A DNA stretch of 64,000 nucleotides from JBHJGS01 sp050331575 (GCA_050331575.1 JBHJGS010000001.1:1-64000), one strand, 5' to 3'. Shown: positions 35,047-44,431, numbered from the stretch's first letter. Translations and numbers: made by a program. Notes: a model not told the origin generated them from the letters alone.

Positions 35047-35895
35047 TGACAAGCCGGCGATTGCAGCGGCCGATGTCCATTCCAGAAACTGGAAGCTGGG
35101 CCCGGCAGAACTAGTGCGAATCAGCACAGCGGCAGAGCGGACGGCCACAGTCCCGCTGTCCAACCGCGCTGTTGCGGTAAGGCGATAGACCGGAACCCGC
35201 GGGCGCGGCCCCCGGCTTTCGGTGACATTGCCTGCCGGCGCTGCCCCGCCGACCGCAGCGACCGCCAACCGTACCGGCGCCGGACTGAAGCCGACATCGA
35301 GAATCCCGCCCGAGCGCACCGTGACATAAGGCGCCAGCCGGGCCGCCAAGTCCGGCGACAGCCCGAGCACCCCGCGCAACGCGCTGACGCTTTGAAACGG
35401 GGCGTTCAGCGGCCCCGGCCGGCCGGCTGCCTGATAGGCCGGCGCCTCGGCCCCGCCCGGACGCGGCGTGTCATCCTCATCGCGCCAATCGGCAATGCGT
35501 GCGGTCAGGGCCAGGGCCTCCGGTTCCGGCACTCCGAGCGCTTGCAGCAGCCCGGCCAGAACCACGGCCTGTGGCTCACTGTTCAGGTCGATCAGCCCCG
35601 CCACCGGCTGGATGGTCACACCAACACGCCCGAAAAACGGTTCGACTTGCGGCCGCACGGGTCCGGCAAGGCGGCTGTCTTGCGTGCTGGTGGCCAACAG
35701 GCCGATCGCCCAATAGATCGCGCCATCCGCCAGCGCCTCCGCCTGCATCGCCTCTATCTGATTGCGCGCCAGATGCTGTTCGGTCTGGACCGTCCGCATG
35801 ATCAAGAGGCCCAGCAGGCCGGCCAACCCAGCCACCCACAAGACCAGGATCAGTGCGAAGCCGCGCCGCGGCTGCTCAATACTCTGGCGGGGCAA
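35044..35895 (-). CDS. gspK: Type II secretion minor pseudopilin GspK
   Basis: 283 aa. A prepilin-like N-terminus (RRGFALILVLWVAGLAGLLG) lacks the usual E5, as is typical for GspK, followed by the large globular insert with VAGLIDLNSEP and ALTARIADWRDEDDTPRPGGAE (in part). It caps the pseudopilus tip in the periplasm. Last gene of the gsp operon, overlapping the gspD end by 20 bp. Confidence 0.88.
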   Translation of the reverse strand: MPRQSIEQPRRGFALILVLWVAGLAGLLGLLIMRTVQTEQHLARNQIEAMQAEALADGAIYWAIGLLATSTQDSRLAGPVRPQVEPFFGRVGVTIQPVAGLIDLNSEPQAVVLAGLLQALGVPEPEALALTARIADWRDEDDTPRPGGAEAPAYQAAGRPGPLNAPFQSVSALRGVLGLSPDLAARLAPYVTVRSGGILDVGFSPAPVRLAVAAVGGAAPAGNVTESRGPRPRVPVYRLTATARLDSGTVAVRSAAVLIRTSSAGPSFQFLEWTSAAAIAGLS

Positions 35896-38032
35896 GACTG
35901 CGCATCCGGCGTCTCAGCTCCTCCGTCGCCAGCATGGCTTCTTCATGGTTGGCGATCACCCGCGGCGTGATCAACACGAGCAGTTCGGAGCGTTCCGTGG
36001 TGGTTGTGGTGGATTTGAACAAATGGCCCAGCAGCGGAATATCCTTCAGCAGCGGAATGCCCGCGTTGGTGCGCTGCAGGCTGTCTTCAATCAGCCCGCC
36101 CAGCGCCACCGTGGCGCCACTGCGCACGGCCACCGTGCTGGCCAGCCGGCGCTGCTGGATGGTGGGCGCATCGATGCCGGAACTGGCCGTGGGCGTGACG
36201 TCGGAGACTTCCTGTTCAACATCCAACTGCACCATGCCGCCGGCATTGACCCGCGGGGTCACGCGCAAGATCACGCCGGTGGACCGGAACTCGATCTGGT
36301 TGGCGATGGTATCGGGATTGTCCACGTCGACGAACGAGGACACCGGGATCGGCACCTCATCGCCGACCTGCAGCAGCGCGGTCTGATTGTTCAACACCAG
36401 AAGCTGCGGGCTGGACACCACCTCCACATCGGTCACTTGGTCCAGCGCGCTGATGATGATCTGCGCATCATCATCGGTGAACTGCCCGACAAAGCCCGGA
36501 AAGCCGCCAACCGCCGCGGCAGTCGAAAGATTGCCCAGGCTCACGTCGAAATCGCCCTGCTCGAAGAACCATTGGATACCGTACTGAAGCTCATCGGTCA
36601 GCTGCACCTCAGCGATGGTCGCCTCGATCAGCACTTGCAAGGGCGGTACGTCCAGTCGGGTCAGCGAAGACCGGATCAGTTGATAGTCCTGGGGCGTGGC
36701 GAGGATCACCAGCGCGTTATTGCGGTCATCGCCGATCAGACGCAGCCGGTCGCTGACAAACGCCACACGTTCCGGCGGCCGCGCCGCCCGGGCCGGTTCC
36801 GCGGCCAGATCCAAGCCCTCCCCGCCGGTGCCGCCGATGCTGCCCTGCGACGTCGGGGTGTCGGCCACGCCGCCCGGCGTCGCCGTCTGGGTGATTGAGC
36901 GCAATCCCGGAGCCACCGAATCGACGCCCAGATCGGTCTGCGCGGTTTGCTCCTCGGCGCCGAAAATCCCGCCCAGCACTTCGGCCAAGTCGCGCGCGCG
37001 GCCGTTCTGGACATTATAGACATAAAGCCGCTTGCCACCGGCGCCGCCGCCCTGATCCAACCGCGCGACCCAGTCCGCGGCCCGGTCCACCAGAATGGCG
37101 CTGGGCGCGATGACCAGAACCGCGTTCAGCCTTTCAATCGGCAGAATGCGCACGGCACCGGTGTCGTCGTCTTCATCGCGGGCGAAGATCAGCGCCAATT
37201 CCTCAGCGACCGGCTCAGGCTGGCTGGCCTCCAAAGGGAACAGGCCGTAAGATAGGCCGCGCATCCAGTCGACATCGAACACCGACACCAAATCGATCAG
37301 GCTCTGGCGTTCCCGCCCGGTCCCGGAAATCAGCAAGAGATTGCGCACCGCGTCAGCGCGCACCGAGGCGCTGGCAGAGACGAACGGCGTCACCAATTCC
37401 GCCAGTCGCGGGGCGGAGACGAACTGCACCGGCACAACATGCAGGCCGAACCCGGCACGCAATTGCCGGCTGGACAGCCCGACCACCGGCGGCGCGCCCA
37501 GGGCGCCGACATCGCCGGCGCGCACCAGTCGATAGCTGCCCTGATCCTCGATCAGATAGACGCCGACGGCGTTCAAGGCGCTTTCAAATGCCATCAACAC
37601 GGCCTCGCGCGGCACAGCCTCGCTGGTTTGCAGCGAAATCCGCCCCTCCACGCCAGGCGCGATGACATAGTCCAAGCCCAAGGCCTCGCCCAGAACCGAA
37701 GCCGCGACAGAGCGGATTTCGGCATTCTGGAAATTGAACGCGATACCGGTCCCCTCGGTCTGCCACTGACTGATGCTGGGCAGGCGCTGGGCGATGCGGG
37801 CGCCGTCTCCGGGCTGGCGATAGGGTTGCAGCGCTTCGGCGTCATCCACCGCCAGGCCCGCCTCCGCGTCGCGGGTGTCGATGCGGGCCTCATCCTGCAG
37901 GGCCTGCCGGCGCGCCTGCTCAAGAGCCAGTCGGTCGCTCGGTCGTTGCGCCGCTGGCTGCACGGCCGCACAGCCCGCCGCCAAGACAGCAAGCAGGACC
38001 GGCATCAGCCACGCTGCCGCTTTGCCTGTCAT
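35876..38032 (-). CDS. gspD: Type II secretion secretin GspD, lipoprotein type
   Basis: 718 aa outer-membrane secretin. The signal peptide ends in VLAAGC, a lipobox-like site (Ala rather than Leu at -3). It is followed by N0 (FNFQNAEIRSVAASVLG), N1-N3 domains and the secretin core (VEVVSSPQLLVLNNQTALLQVG, in part, and VALGGLIEDSLQRTNAGIPLLKDIPLLGHLF, in part). A lipidated secretin could self-insert without a pilotin, as HxcQ does in Pseudomonas. GGGGGAG precedes ATG 38032; a start at 38071 would spoil the signal peptide. Confidence 0.92.
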   Translation of the reverse strand: MTGKAAAWLMPVLLAVLAAGCAAVQPAAQRPSDRLALEQARRQALQDEARIDTRDAEAGLAVDDAEALQPYRQPGDGARIAQRLPSISQWQTEGTGIAFNFQNAEIRSVAASVLGEALGLDYVIAPGVEGRISLQTSEAVPREAVLMAFESALNAVGVYLIEDQGSYRLVRAGDVGALGAPPVVGLSSRQLRAGFGLHVVPVQFVSAPRLAELVTPFVSASASVRADAVRNLLLISGTGRERQSLIDLVSVFDVDWMRGLSYGLFPLEASQPEPVAEELALIFARDEDDDTGAVRILPIERLNAVLVIAPSAILVDRAADWVARLDQGGGAGGKRLYVYNVQNGRARDLAEVLGGIFGAEEQTAQTDLGVDSVAPGLRSITQTATPGGVADTPTSQGSIGGTGGEGLDLAAEPARAARPPERVAFVSDRLRLIGDDRNNALVILATPQDYQLIRSSLTRLDVPPLQVLIEATIAEVQLTDELQYGIQWFFEQGDFDVSLGNLSTAAAVGGFPGFVGQFTDDDAQIIISALDQVTDVEVVSSPQLLVLNNQTALLQVGDEVPIPVSSFVDVDNPDTIANQIEFRSTGVILRVTPRVNAGGMVQLDVEQEVSDVTPTASSGIDAPTIQQRRLASTVAVRSGATVALGGLIEDSLQRTNAGIPLLKDIPLLGHLFKSTTTTTERSELLVLITPRVIANHEEAMLATEELRRRMRSLAPPEY

Positions 38033-38116
38033 TCGTGCTCCCCCTGGCCTGTCGCGCAGTTGGCCGGCCATACCGCTTGGTCTGCTAAAAGCTGCTTGTT
38101 GCGTTGGTCTGACATG

Positions 38117-38578
38117 TCAGCGGTTTTCCTGTGCCAAAAGCTCAAGCCGTTCGACCTGACCGGCACGTTTTAGGACCACACCCTGGCGCGAAACCGCGGT
38201 GACGCGCCAACCCTGCACCCGCTCGCCCTGGCGGACGATCTGGACCGACCCGTCGCTCAATTCAAAGGTGGCACGGCTGCCGCCGAATAGCCCGACCAGC
38301 CGCGGTCGGCCGCGCGCGGCCCCGGTCTGCGCCGGCGCGTCCGGGCGCCGACTGGGGCTAAACAGTGGCCGGTTCGCGATAATCGTCACACTTTCCCGCC
38401 GCGGCAGAATCGGTTGTGCACCGGCGGCCTCGTCAGCTCCGCCGGCCACGGCAGCGGGTCCGTCAACGGTCGGGAGCGGTGCCGGCGGCCGCAGCCAGGT
38501 CCAGGCAATCATGACCAGCGCCACCAACCCGATCAGCAGCAACGCCGCTAGCCAAAAGCGGACCCCAGCGAGCCTCAT
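38117..38578 (-). CDS. Type II secretion GspC-like (or GspN-like) protein
   Basis: 153 aa. One N-terminal membrane helix (LAALLLIGLVALVMIAWTW) and a periplasmic domain like the GspC homology region (NRPLFSPSRRP, LVGLFGGSRATFELSDG, VRQGERVQGWRVTAVSRQGVVL in part). It should link the inner-membrane platform to the secretin. There is no PDZ domain. Its stop is 85 bp before gspD and its start overlaps the gspM stop. Confidence 0.78.
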   Translation of the reverse strand: MRLAGVRFWLAALLLIGLVALVMIAWTWLRPPAPLPTVDGPAAVAGGADEAAGAQPILPRRESVTIIANRPLFSPSRRPDAPAQTGAARGRPRLVGLFGGSRATFELSDGSVQIVRQGERVQGWRVTAVSRQGVVLKRAGQVERLELLAQENR

Positions 38579-39150
38579 AGCGCCGGCTCGCGCACGCCGA
38601 CCAACTCCAATTCGATAACCACCGGACCGGCCTCAGTCTGGTTGCCCGGACCGACACGGCTGATCCGGCCGGCGCGCCGCTGGATCGCCAGGGCGCGCAC
38701 GGCCAGCGCCGGTTCCCCGGTTTCCAAATCCCAAAGGATCTGTGCCAAACCGTGCAGTTCCTCTTGAAACAGCACCCGCAGGCCGATTTCGTCGGGCGCT
38801 TCGTCGGGCGGCGGAATAGCGGTCAGCCGGTCTATGGCGGCGCCTTGTGCGGTCAGCCGCGCACTGATCCTGCGCTGCAAATCCGCCGCCACGATGGTCG
38901 GGTTGCCGCCGGGTAACAGGCCCGCGTCCAACGCCGGATCAGCAGCGGTGCTCGGCACCTCCGGCGGCGGCGCTTGCAGCGCCTGGCGCAATCTTGCGAG
39001 CCGCAGGCGGGATCGATCAAGCGCCGCCAGCTGGTCGTCTGCAGCGCTGATCGCGGTTGAGACGATCCACCAAGCCGGAAGCACCACCAGCGCCGCGGCC
39101 ACAGTCCACGCCAAAACACGGTGGGTCAGGCTGGGCCGTTCACGAGCCAT
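38575..39150 (-). CDS. gspM: Type II secretion inner-membrane protein GspM
   Basis: 191 aa. A single N-terminal helix (VLAWTVAAALVVLPAWWIV), a coiled segment (DDQLAALDRSRLRLARLRQAL), and a ferredoxin-like periplasmic domain (ISARLTAQGAAIDRL). It matches the GspM subtype-b pattern and partners GspL. Its start overlaps the gspL stop by 11 bp. Confidence 0.82.
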   Translation of the reverse strand: MARERPSLTHRVLAWTVAAALVVLPAWWIVSTAISAADDQLAALDRSRLRLARLRQALQAPPPEVPSTAADPALDAGLLPGGNPTIVAADLQRRISARLTAQGAAIDRLTAIPPPDEAPDEIGLRVLFQEELHGLAQILWDLETGEPALAVRALAIQRRAGRISRVGPGNQTEAGPVVIELELVGVREPAL

Positions 39151-40093
39151 CGGCTTGGCCCGCCTGATAGATTAAGCTGATCTGAAAGGTTTCGCGCCGG
39201 TCCGCCGCGACCGCCACGGGCGAGACGAATTGCACCTCTTTAAACGGGCCGATCCGTTCCAGGGCCTCCAGAACGGTCGCAGCGCTCTGGCTTTCCCCGC
39301 GCAGGAAGAGTTTACCACCCGAATAGCGCAGCTCGGTCAAATAGGTGCTGTCGTCGAGCGCGTCGGTCAGCAGTCGCAACAATTCCAGGGCACTGGGATG
39401 ATCCGCCCGCAGCTGGCTCAGCCGCTGCCGCGCTGCCAAGGCTGCCTGATCGGCCTGGCGTGCCTGTCTTTGGTCGGCCAAGGCTTGCTGCGCGGCGCCA
39501 AGGGCCGGGGCCAAGGCCTCGGTGCGGCGCTCGGCAACCCAGACAGGGGACCATAAGGCGCCCAAGCACAGGCACAGCACTAGAGCGACCAGGGCAGTTC
39601 GGCTCAGCAGCCGCCTCCGGCGCCGGCGCCAATATCGGCTGTCGGCACGCAGCGGCAGATAGAAAGCCTGTCCATCGGCGGGCAGAACCGCAAGATCCTC
39701 TTGGGACTGGCTCAGCAGATCGGCGTGGGTTAGCGCCACGGTGCACGACACGCCCCGGCCCTGCGGTGCCACCTCATAAGCGGCGGCCACAGCATCGGCG
39801 GGAAACGGGGTGCGGCGCTCGATCTCCAAGGCGACGGCGTCGTCCAGGCTCGCCAATCCCTCGATCGGATGCACGAAAGAGAAGCTCAGCACCGCGTCGG
39901 TCGGCGGGTGCGCCAGCTTTGCCCCGTCCGAGCCCGGATCCTTCGTGGCCGGCGGCTGATCGATCAAGCCCGTGACCAGCCAAAGCAGCAGGCGTTCCAG
40001 GCGCCATGCGACCTGGCCCGGCAAGCCCGCGTGCCACAAACTGCCGCGCATGAGCCCGATCGCGCCAGGGGCGAAGCTGCGCGCAATGGTCAT
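39140..40093 (-). CDS. gspL: Type II secretion GspL / PilN-like protein
   Basis: 317 aa. A shortened cytoplasmic region (ALEIERRTPFPADAVAAAYEV), an arginine-rich stretch (YWRRRRRRLLSRT), one membrane helix (about 167-188), then a coiled coil and a PilN-like periplasmic fold (LTDALDDSTYLTELRYSGGKLFLRGES in part). It is shorter than typical GspL (~380-400 aa), losing part of the actin-like domain that binds GspE. It overlaps gspJ by 4 bp. Confidence 0.82.
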   Translation of the reverse strand: MTIARSFAPGAIGLMRGSLWHAGLPGQVAWRLERLLLWLVTGLIDQPPATKDPGSDGAKLAHPPTDAVLSFSFVHPIEGLASLDDAVALEIERRTPFPADAVAAAYEVAPQGRGVSCTVALTHADLLSQSQEDLAVLPADGQAFYLPLRADSRYWRRRRRRLLSRTALVALVLCLCLGALWSPVWVAERRTEALAPALGAAQQALADQRQARQADQAALAARQRLSQLRADHPSALELLRLLTDALDDSTYLTELRYSGGKLFLRGESQSAATVLEALERIGPFKEVQFVSPVAVAADRRETFQISLIYQAGQADGS

Positions 40094-40704
40094 GACGGCC
40101 CGGCCGCCGGCGCAGCCGCCTGGGAAGCGTCCAGAAACAAGAGCCGCGGCGGCGCGATCACCTCACCCCAGCCGCCGCTGTCGGCAATGCGGAGCCGCAC
40201 CAGCAGCGGCGCCATCTGCGGCTGGTCCCAATGCTGGCGCCAAACCAGCTCGCCGTCCTCGGTCGCCTGCAGATACTCAAAGCCCGCGGGCGGCAGGGCG
40301 TCGGCCAGGGTGCGGGTCAGGCGGCCCTCCGGCAGTTGCGAGCTGATGAATGTCACGTCCAATCTCCGGCCGGCAGCGGTCGGCACCAGCCGCCAGACCT
40401 GCTCATAGCGCCCCGGCGGCAACGCGGCCACCGGAGTTTCGGTGAAAAACCGAATCGTTTCCGTATCGCCGGTGAGCAGCGGCCGCGGCGGCTGCCCGGG
40501 GACCCGGGCGGGGATCACGGCGCGCGCCACCTGGGTGCGGAACAGTCGGGCCACCACGGCTTGATCGGCGCGCAGATCCGCGCGCGCCTCCACCCGCGCC
40601 AACATCCGCTGGGTTTGGCTGACCGTGCCGGCCAGCCCGGTGCCGATCAGCGCCACCAGGCTCAGCACGATGAGCAGTTCCAGCAGCGTGAAGCCCCGGC
40701 TCAT
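40090..40704 (-). CDS. gspJ: Type II secretion minor pseudopilin GspJ
   Basis: 204 aa. Class III prepilin leader MSRGFTLLELLIVLSLVALI with G at -1 and E at +5, then a globular domain (RLFRTQVARAVIPAR, FFTETPVAALPPGRYEQVWRL in part). Part of the GspI-J-K tip complex. It starts 2 bp after the gspI stop. Confidence 0.87.
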   Translation of the reverse strand: MSRGFTLLELLIVLSLVALIGTGLAGTVSQTQRMLARVEARADLRADQAVVARLFRTQVARAVIPARVPGQPPRPLLTGDTETIRFFTETPVAALPPGRYEQVWRLVPTAAGRRLDVTFISSQLPEGRLTRTLADALPPAGFEYLQATEDGELVWRQHWDQPQMAPLLVRLRIADSGGWGEVIAPPRLLFLDASQAAAPAAGPS

Positions 40705-40706
40705 GG

Positions 40707-41072
40707 TCAGAACTCTCCCTGCGGCTGAACCGGGATCAGGCGCACCGTTTCCAGGGTCACCGTGCGGCGACCACGCTCGGCCATGGCTTCGATGCGCACC
40801 GGCTGCAAACGCGCAGCCGGCGCATAGATCGGCATCGCGACGACCCGCACACGCCACACCAGGCCATTGCTTGTGGTGCCGCGGCGCTGCTCCAGTCCGC
40901 CCGCCGCGGCTTGGTCCAACAAGGCTTGAACAAAGCGCTGGTCTGCCAGCCGCTGGCCGATCGCCGTTTCCGCACCAGCGGCAGCGGACAGGCCGCGATA
41001 CAGCGCCACAAGGGTCAGCGACAGGATCGTAAAGGCCACCAACACCTCCAACAAGGTGAAGCCCCGGCTCAT
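40707..41072 (-). CDS. gspI: Type II secretion minor pseudopilin GspI
   Basis: 121 aa, the usual GspI length. Prepilin leader MSRGFTLLEVLVAFTILSLT, then ALDQAAAGG-like helix and SNGLVWRVRVVAMP. The N-terminal 'EVLVAFTI' is typical of GspI. It overlaps gspH by 4 bp. Confidence 0.87.
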   Translation of the reverse strand: MSRGFTLLEVLVAFTILSLTLVALYRGLSAAAGAETAIGQRLADQRFVQALLDQAAAGGLEQRRGTTSNGLVWRVRVVAMPIYAPAARLQPVRIEAMAERGRRTVTLETVRLIPVQPQGEF

Positions 41073-41512
41073 TGGCGGACTGCCTGGTCGATGCGAATGC
41101 GGCCGGTCAACCAATCAATGGCAATACCCTGGCGCGCCGACCCGCTGATCAGATCGATCCGACCACCGCTCGCCGAGCCGTCCGGATAGAATAGAAATAG
41201 CGCTGTCTCAGCATCGGCCAGTCCGGCCGCGGTGGTGACCTGCAGCGTCAGGTGCTGCGGCAGCCGATAGGCTTGGCCGCGACCCACCGACACCTGTCTG
41301 TCCACCAGGGCCACGCGCAGGCGGGCGGTCTGATTGCCGGCGATTGCCGCGGCCCGCGCTGTCCGCGCGTGTCCGGCCACCTGCGTGATCGCCTGGCGCA
41401 AACGCAGGCGATCTTGGCTCGCGCCGAGGCGCGGCAGTGCCAGACCCGCCAGTAAGGCGGTCAGCGCCAGCACGATCAGCAGTTCAAACAAGGTGAAGCC
41501 GTGCCGCTTCAC
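41069..41512 (-). CDS. gspH: Type II secretion pseudopilin, GspH type
   Basis: 147 aa from GTG 41512, coupled to gspF by a GTGA overlap. Prepilin leader VKRHGFTLFELLIVLALTALL, and a C-terminus with GSASGGRIDLISG and IAIDWLTGRIRI, which is the GspH ending rather than the calcium-binding end of GspG. It is the only mid-sized pseudopilin in this cluster. Confidence 0.8.
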   Translation of the reverse strand: MKRHGFTLFELLIVLALTALLAGLALPRLGASQDRLRLRQAITQVAGHARTARAAAIAGNQTARLRVALVDRQVSVGRGQAYRLPQHLTLQVTTAAGLADAETALFLFYPDGSASGGRIDLISGSARQGIAIDWLTGRIRIDQAVRQ

Positions 41513-42726
41513 TGCACCAACTCTCCAACACCCAAGACCGCCGCCATGATCGACCACACGATCAGGCCGACCACCAGGCCCATGATCAGCGTCACCGCCG
41601 GTGTCAACAGCGCCACAAACCGCTTGATCCGGCGGTCGGCCCGCTCCTGCAGAAGCTGCGCCAGCTCATCCAGAATGCGCTCCAACCGGTTGCTCTGCTC
41701 ACCGACCCGCACCATGCCGGTGACGCTGACCGGAAACAGCGGTTCAGCGGCCAAGGCGCGCCACAGCGCCTGGCCACCGGTCAAGCGCTCTTCCGCTCGG
41801 GTCAGTGCCACCGCCAAGGCCTGATTGGCAAGGGCGCCGCGGGCCACGGCAATGGCCCGTTCAATCGGCACACCGCCGCGCAGCAAGGTTGCCAAGGTGG
41901 CGGCGAAGCGCGCCATGGCCCCGTCCAACACCAACGGGCTCACGATGGGCGCCCGCAACACCCAGGCATCCATGCGCTGGCGCCCGGCCGGCGTCCGTCG
42001 CGCGGCCAGCAGCAAAAGCCCGGAGGCGGCGAGCAACGCCGCCAAAAGCGGGCCAGCCTCGACAAGAAACTGGCTGACCGAGCGCACCGCTTGCGTGACC
42101 GGAGGCAGGGCCGCCCCCGCACCGTCGAACACCGGTTCGAATTGCGGAATGACCGCGGTGACCAGCAGCAGAATCGTGCCAAGAGAGACAAGGATCAGAA
42201 TGACCGGATAGATCAGCGCACCGGTGAGCTCGGCGCGCAGCCTTTCCATGCGTCCCAGATGTTCGGCAATGCTGCGCAGCACCGACACCAAGGCGCCGGA
42301 GCGTTCGCCGGCCTGCAGCATCGCCGCCTCCATGGCACCCAGTCCCAGGCCGCACTCGGCCAACGCGCGCGAGACCGGGACCCCCTGGCGCAAGCGATCA
42401 AGTGCGGCCTCGATTGCGCGGCGCACCCGCGCGCTCTCGGAGGTCTCCGCAACCAGGCTCAGCCCCTGTTCAGCGGTCAAACCCGCCTCAAGCAGGGTGG
42501 CCAGTTCGCGCAAGGCTGCCAAGCGCTGTGCGGAGCCGATACCGCTGCCAAGACGGATGTCGCTCCTGAGCACCTGCATCAGCGGGTGGCGTTCCGGCTC
42601 AAGGCGGATCAGGACGCCATCTTGCCCGGCCAGGCTGCGCACCGCACTCAAGCGATCCGGCGCTTCGGTCCGGCCATCGTGATACTGCCCGTCCGCCGTC
42701 TTGATGCGGTAGCGGAAGGCGGGCAT
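41509..42726 (-). CDS. gspF: Type II secretion platform protein GspF
   Basis: 405 aa, the family's usual length. Two GspF repeats with LATLLEAGLTAEQGL, AGERSGALVSVLRSIAEHL (in part), then LATLLRGGVPIERAI and VGEQSNRLERILDELA, and three membrane helices (about 170-190, 220-240, 375-400). It is the inner-membrane rotor of the pseudopilus. Start MPAFRYRIKT at 42726, 4 bp after the gspE stop. Confidence 0.93.
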   Translation of the reverse strand: MPAFRYRIKTADGQYHDGRTEAPDRLSAVRSLAGQDGVLIRLEPERHPLMQVLRSDIRLGSGIGSAQRLAALRELATLLEAGLTAEQGLSLVAETSESARVRRAIEAALDRLRQGVPVSRALAECGLGLGAMEAAMLQAGERSGALVSVLRSIAEHLGRMERLRAELTGALIYPVILILVSLGTILLLVTAVIPQFEPVFDGAGAALPPVTQAVRSVSQFLVEAGPLLAALLAASGLLLLAARRTPAGRQRMDAWVLRAPIVSPLVLDGAMARFAATLATLLRGGVPIERAIAVARGALANQALAVALTRAEERLTGGQALWRALAAEPLFPVSVTGMVRVGEQSNRLERILDELAQLLQERADRRIKRFVALLTPAVTLIMGLVVGLIVWSIMAAVLGVGELVQ

Positions 42727-42730
42727 GCCG

Positions 42731-44431
42731 CTAATCGTCCCGCGTGGCCTGAACCACGTCTTCCAGCGCCACAATCCCGTCCAGCACCCGGGCCACGCCG
42801 CGCTCGCGCATGCTCAAAAAGCCCTTGTCCTGTGCTGCCGCTTGCAAAACCTGGGCATCTCGCCGCGCATAGATGTGCGGCCGGATCTCCGCGTCGACCG
42901 GCAGCACTTCGTAAATCACCGTGCGGCCGCGATAACCGGTGCCGTTGCAGGCCGCACACCCGTTTGGCCGGAAAATTTCGAAGGAGGCGCCAGTGCGCTC
43001 GGCCATAGCCCGTGGCGCCAAGCGTTCCAGCACGGCCCGCGGGACCGTCTCCGCCTGCTTGCACTGATCGCACAAGCGGCGCACCAGCCGCTGGCCCACC
43101 GCCGCGGACAACGTGGTCGCCAGAAGAAAATCCTCCACTCCCATGTCCAGAAGGCGAGACACGCTGGCAGCGGCGGAATTGGTATGCAGCGTGGCCAAGA
43201 CCAAATGCCCGGTGAGTGCGGCTTCCACCGCGATGCGCGCGGTCTCGACATCGCGTATCTCGCCGATCAGGAGGATATTGGGATTGTGCCGCAGGGTCGA
43301 TCGCAGCACCGCGGCGAAATCCAGCCCGATGGCGGGATTAACCTGGACCTGGACAACCTCCTCCAGTTCATATTCGACTGGATCTTCCACAGTGATGATC
43401 TTGACGCCAGGCCGGTTCAAGTCCTTCAGCGCGGCATAAAGCGTGGTGGTCTTACCGGAGCCGGTTGGGCCGGTGACCAGGACAATGCCGTTGGGCCGGC
43501 CGATCTGTTCGCGCAAGGCGTGAAGCGCCTCGCCATCAAACCCCAGATCCGCGAAATCCAGCGATACGGTGGAGCGATCCAGGATCCGTAACACCACGGT
43601 CTCACCGCGGATGCTCGGCAAGGTGGCCACACGGAAATCCACCGGTCGGCCCTGCACGGTGCGGCGCAGGCGGCCGTCTTGCGGCAGGCGCTGCTCGGCA
43701 ATGTTCAACTGCGACAGCAATTTGATGCGGGAGATCACCGCCGGTGCCTCGGCTGCGGCAATGGCCGGTTCGGCGATCAAGGTCCCGTCGATGCGGAACC
43801 GCACCGATAAGCCATCCTCACGCGGCTCCAAGTGAATGTCCGAGGCGCCGCGCTCCACCGCTCGCGCAATCAGCCGATTGACCTGGCGGATGACCGGCGC
43901 TTCGCTGGCCAAATCGCGCAGCCGGCCGATATCGGCATCGCTGGCCGCGGCCTCCGCCGGCTCATCTTCCTCCTGCGCCTCGGCCCGGGCGAAGGCTTCC
44001 AGGCGCTGATCGATATGGGCCTGAGTGGCAACCTTCAGCGAGACCGGCTTGCCCAGCGCCAACCGCGCAGCCCGCAGCGCGAACAGATCGGTCGGGTCAG
44101 CCGCCACCAGAACAGCCGCATCCTCGCCATCTTGAAGAACAAGCAGATGATGCAACCTTTGAAAGCGTAGCGGCAATGCCGGGCATGGCACCGGATCGGC
44201 CGGCAGATCAGCCAGTTCGATTTCCGGCGCGCCGGTGAAATTGGCCAGCGCATGGCGGCACCGCAGATCGGTCATCAAGCCCAGATGCACGATCACTTCC
44301 GGCAGCGCCTGCCCGCTGGTTTCCGCTGCGGCCATGGCACGATCCAAGGCAGCGGCCTCCAACGCGCCCGTGCCGCGCAGATAGGCCGCAAAGCCCTGAT
44401 CGTGACGGTCCGCCTGCGCCGTTGATGCCAT
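42731..44431 (-). CDS. gspE: Type II secretion ATPase GspE
   Basis: 566 aa cytoplasmic AAA-type ATPase that powers pseudopilus assembly. N-terminal GspE-N domain, then Walker A GPTGSGKTTTLYAAL (codons near 43435-43480), Walker B LLIGEIRDVETARIA, a histidine box VLATLHTNSAA, and a zinc-binding CDQC...CAAC tetracysteine domain with CNGTGYRGR. First gene of the operon; GAGG lies 7 bases before the ATG. Confidence 0.93.
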   Translation of the reverse strand: MASTAQADRHDQGFAAYLRGTGALEAAALDRAMAAAETSGQALPEVIVHLGLMTDLRCRHALANFTGAPEIELADLPADPVPCPALPLRFQRLHHLLVLQDGEDAAVLVAADPTDLFALRAARLALGKPVSLKVATQAHIDQRLEAFARAEAQEEDEPAEAAASDADIGRLRDLASEAPVIRQVNRLIARAVERGASDIHLEPREDGLSVRFRIDGTLIAEPAIAAAEAPAVISRIKLLSQLNIAEQRLPQDGRLRRTVQGRPVDFRVATLPSIRGETVVLRILDRSTVSLDFADLGFDGEALHALREQIGRPNGIVLVTGPTGSGKTTTLYAALKDLNRPGVKIITVEDPVEYELEEVVQVQVNPAIGLDFAAVLRSTLRHNPNILLIGEIRDVETARIAVEAALTGHLVLATLHTNSAAASVSRLLDMGVEDFLLATTLSAAVGQRLVRRLCDQCKQAETVPRAVLERLAPRAMAERTGASFEIFRPNGCAACNGTGYRGRTVIYEVLPVDAEIRPHIYARRDAQVLQAAAQDKGFLSMRERGVARVLDGIVALEDVVQATRDD

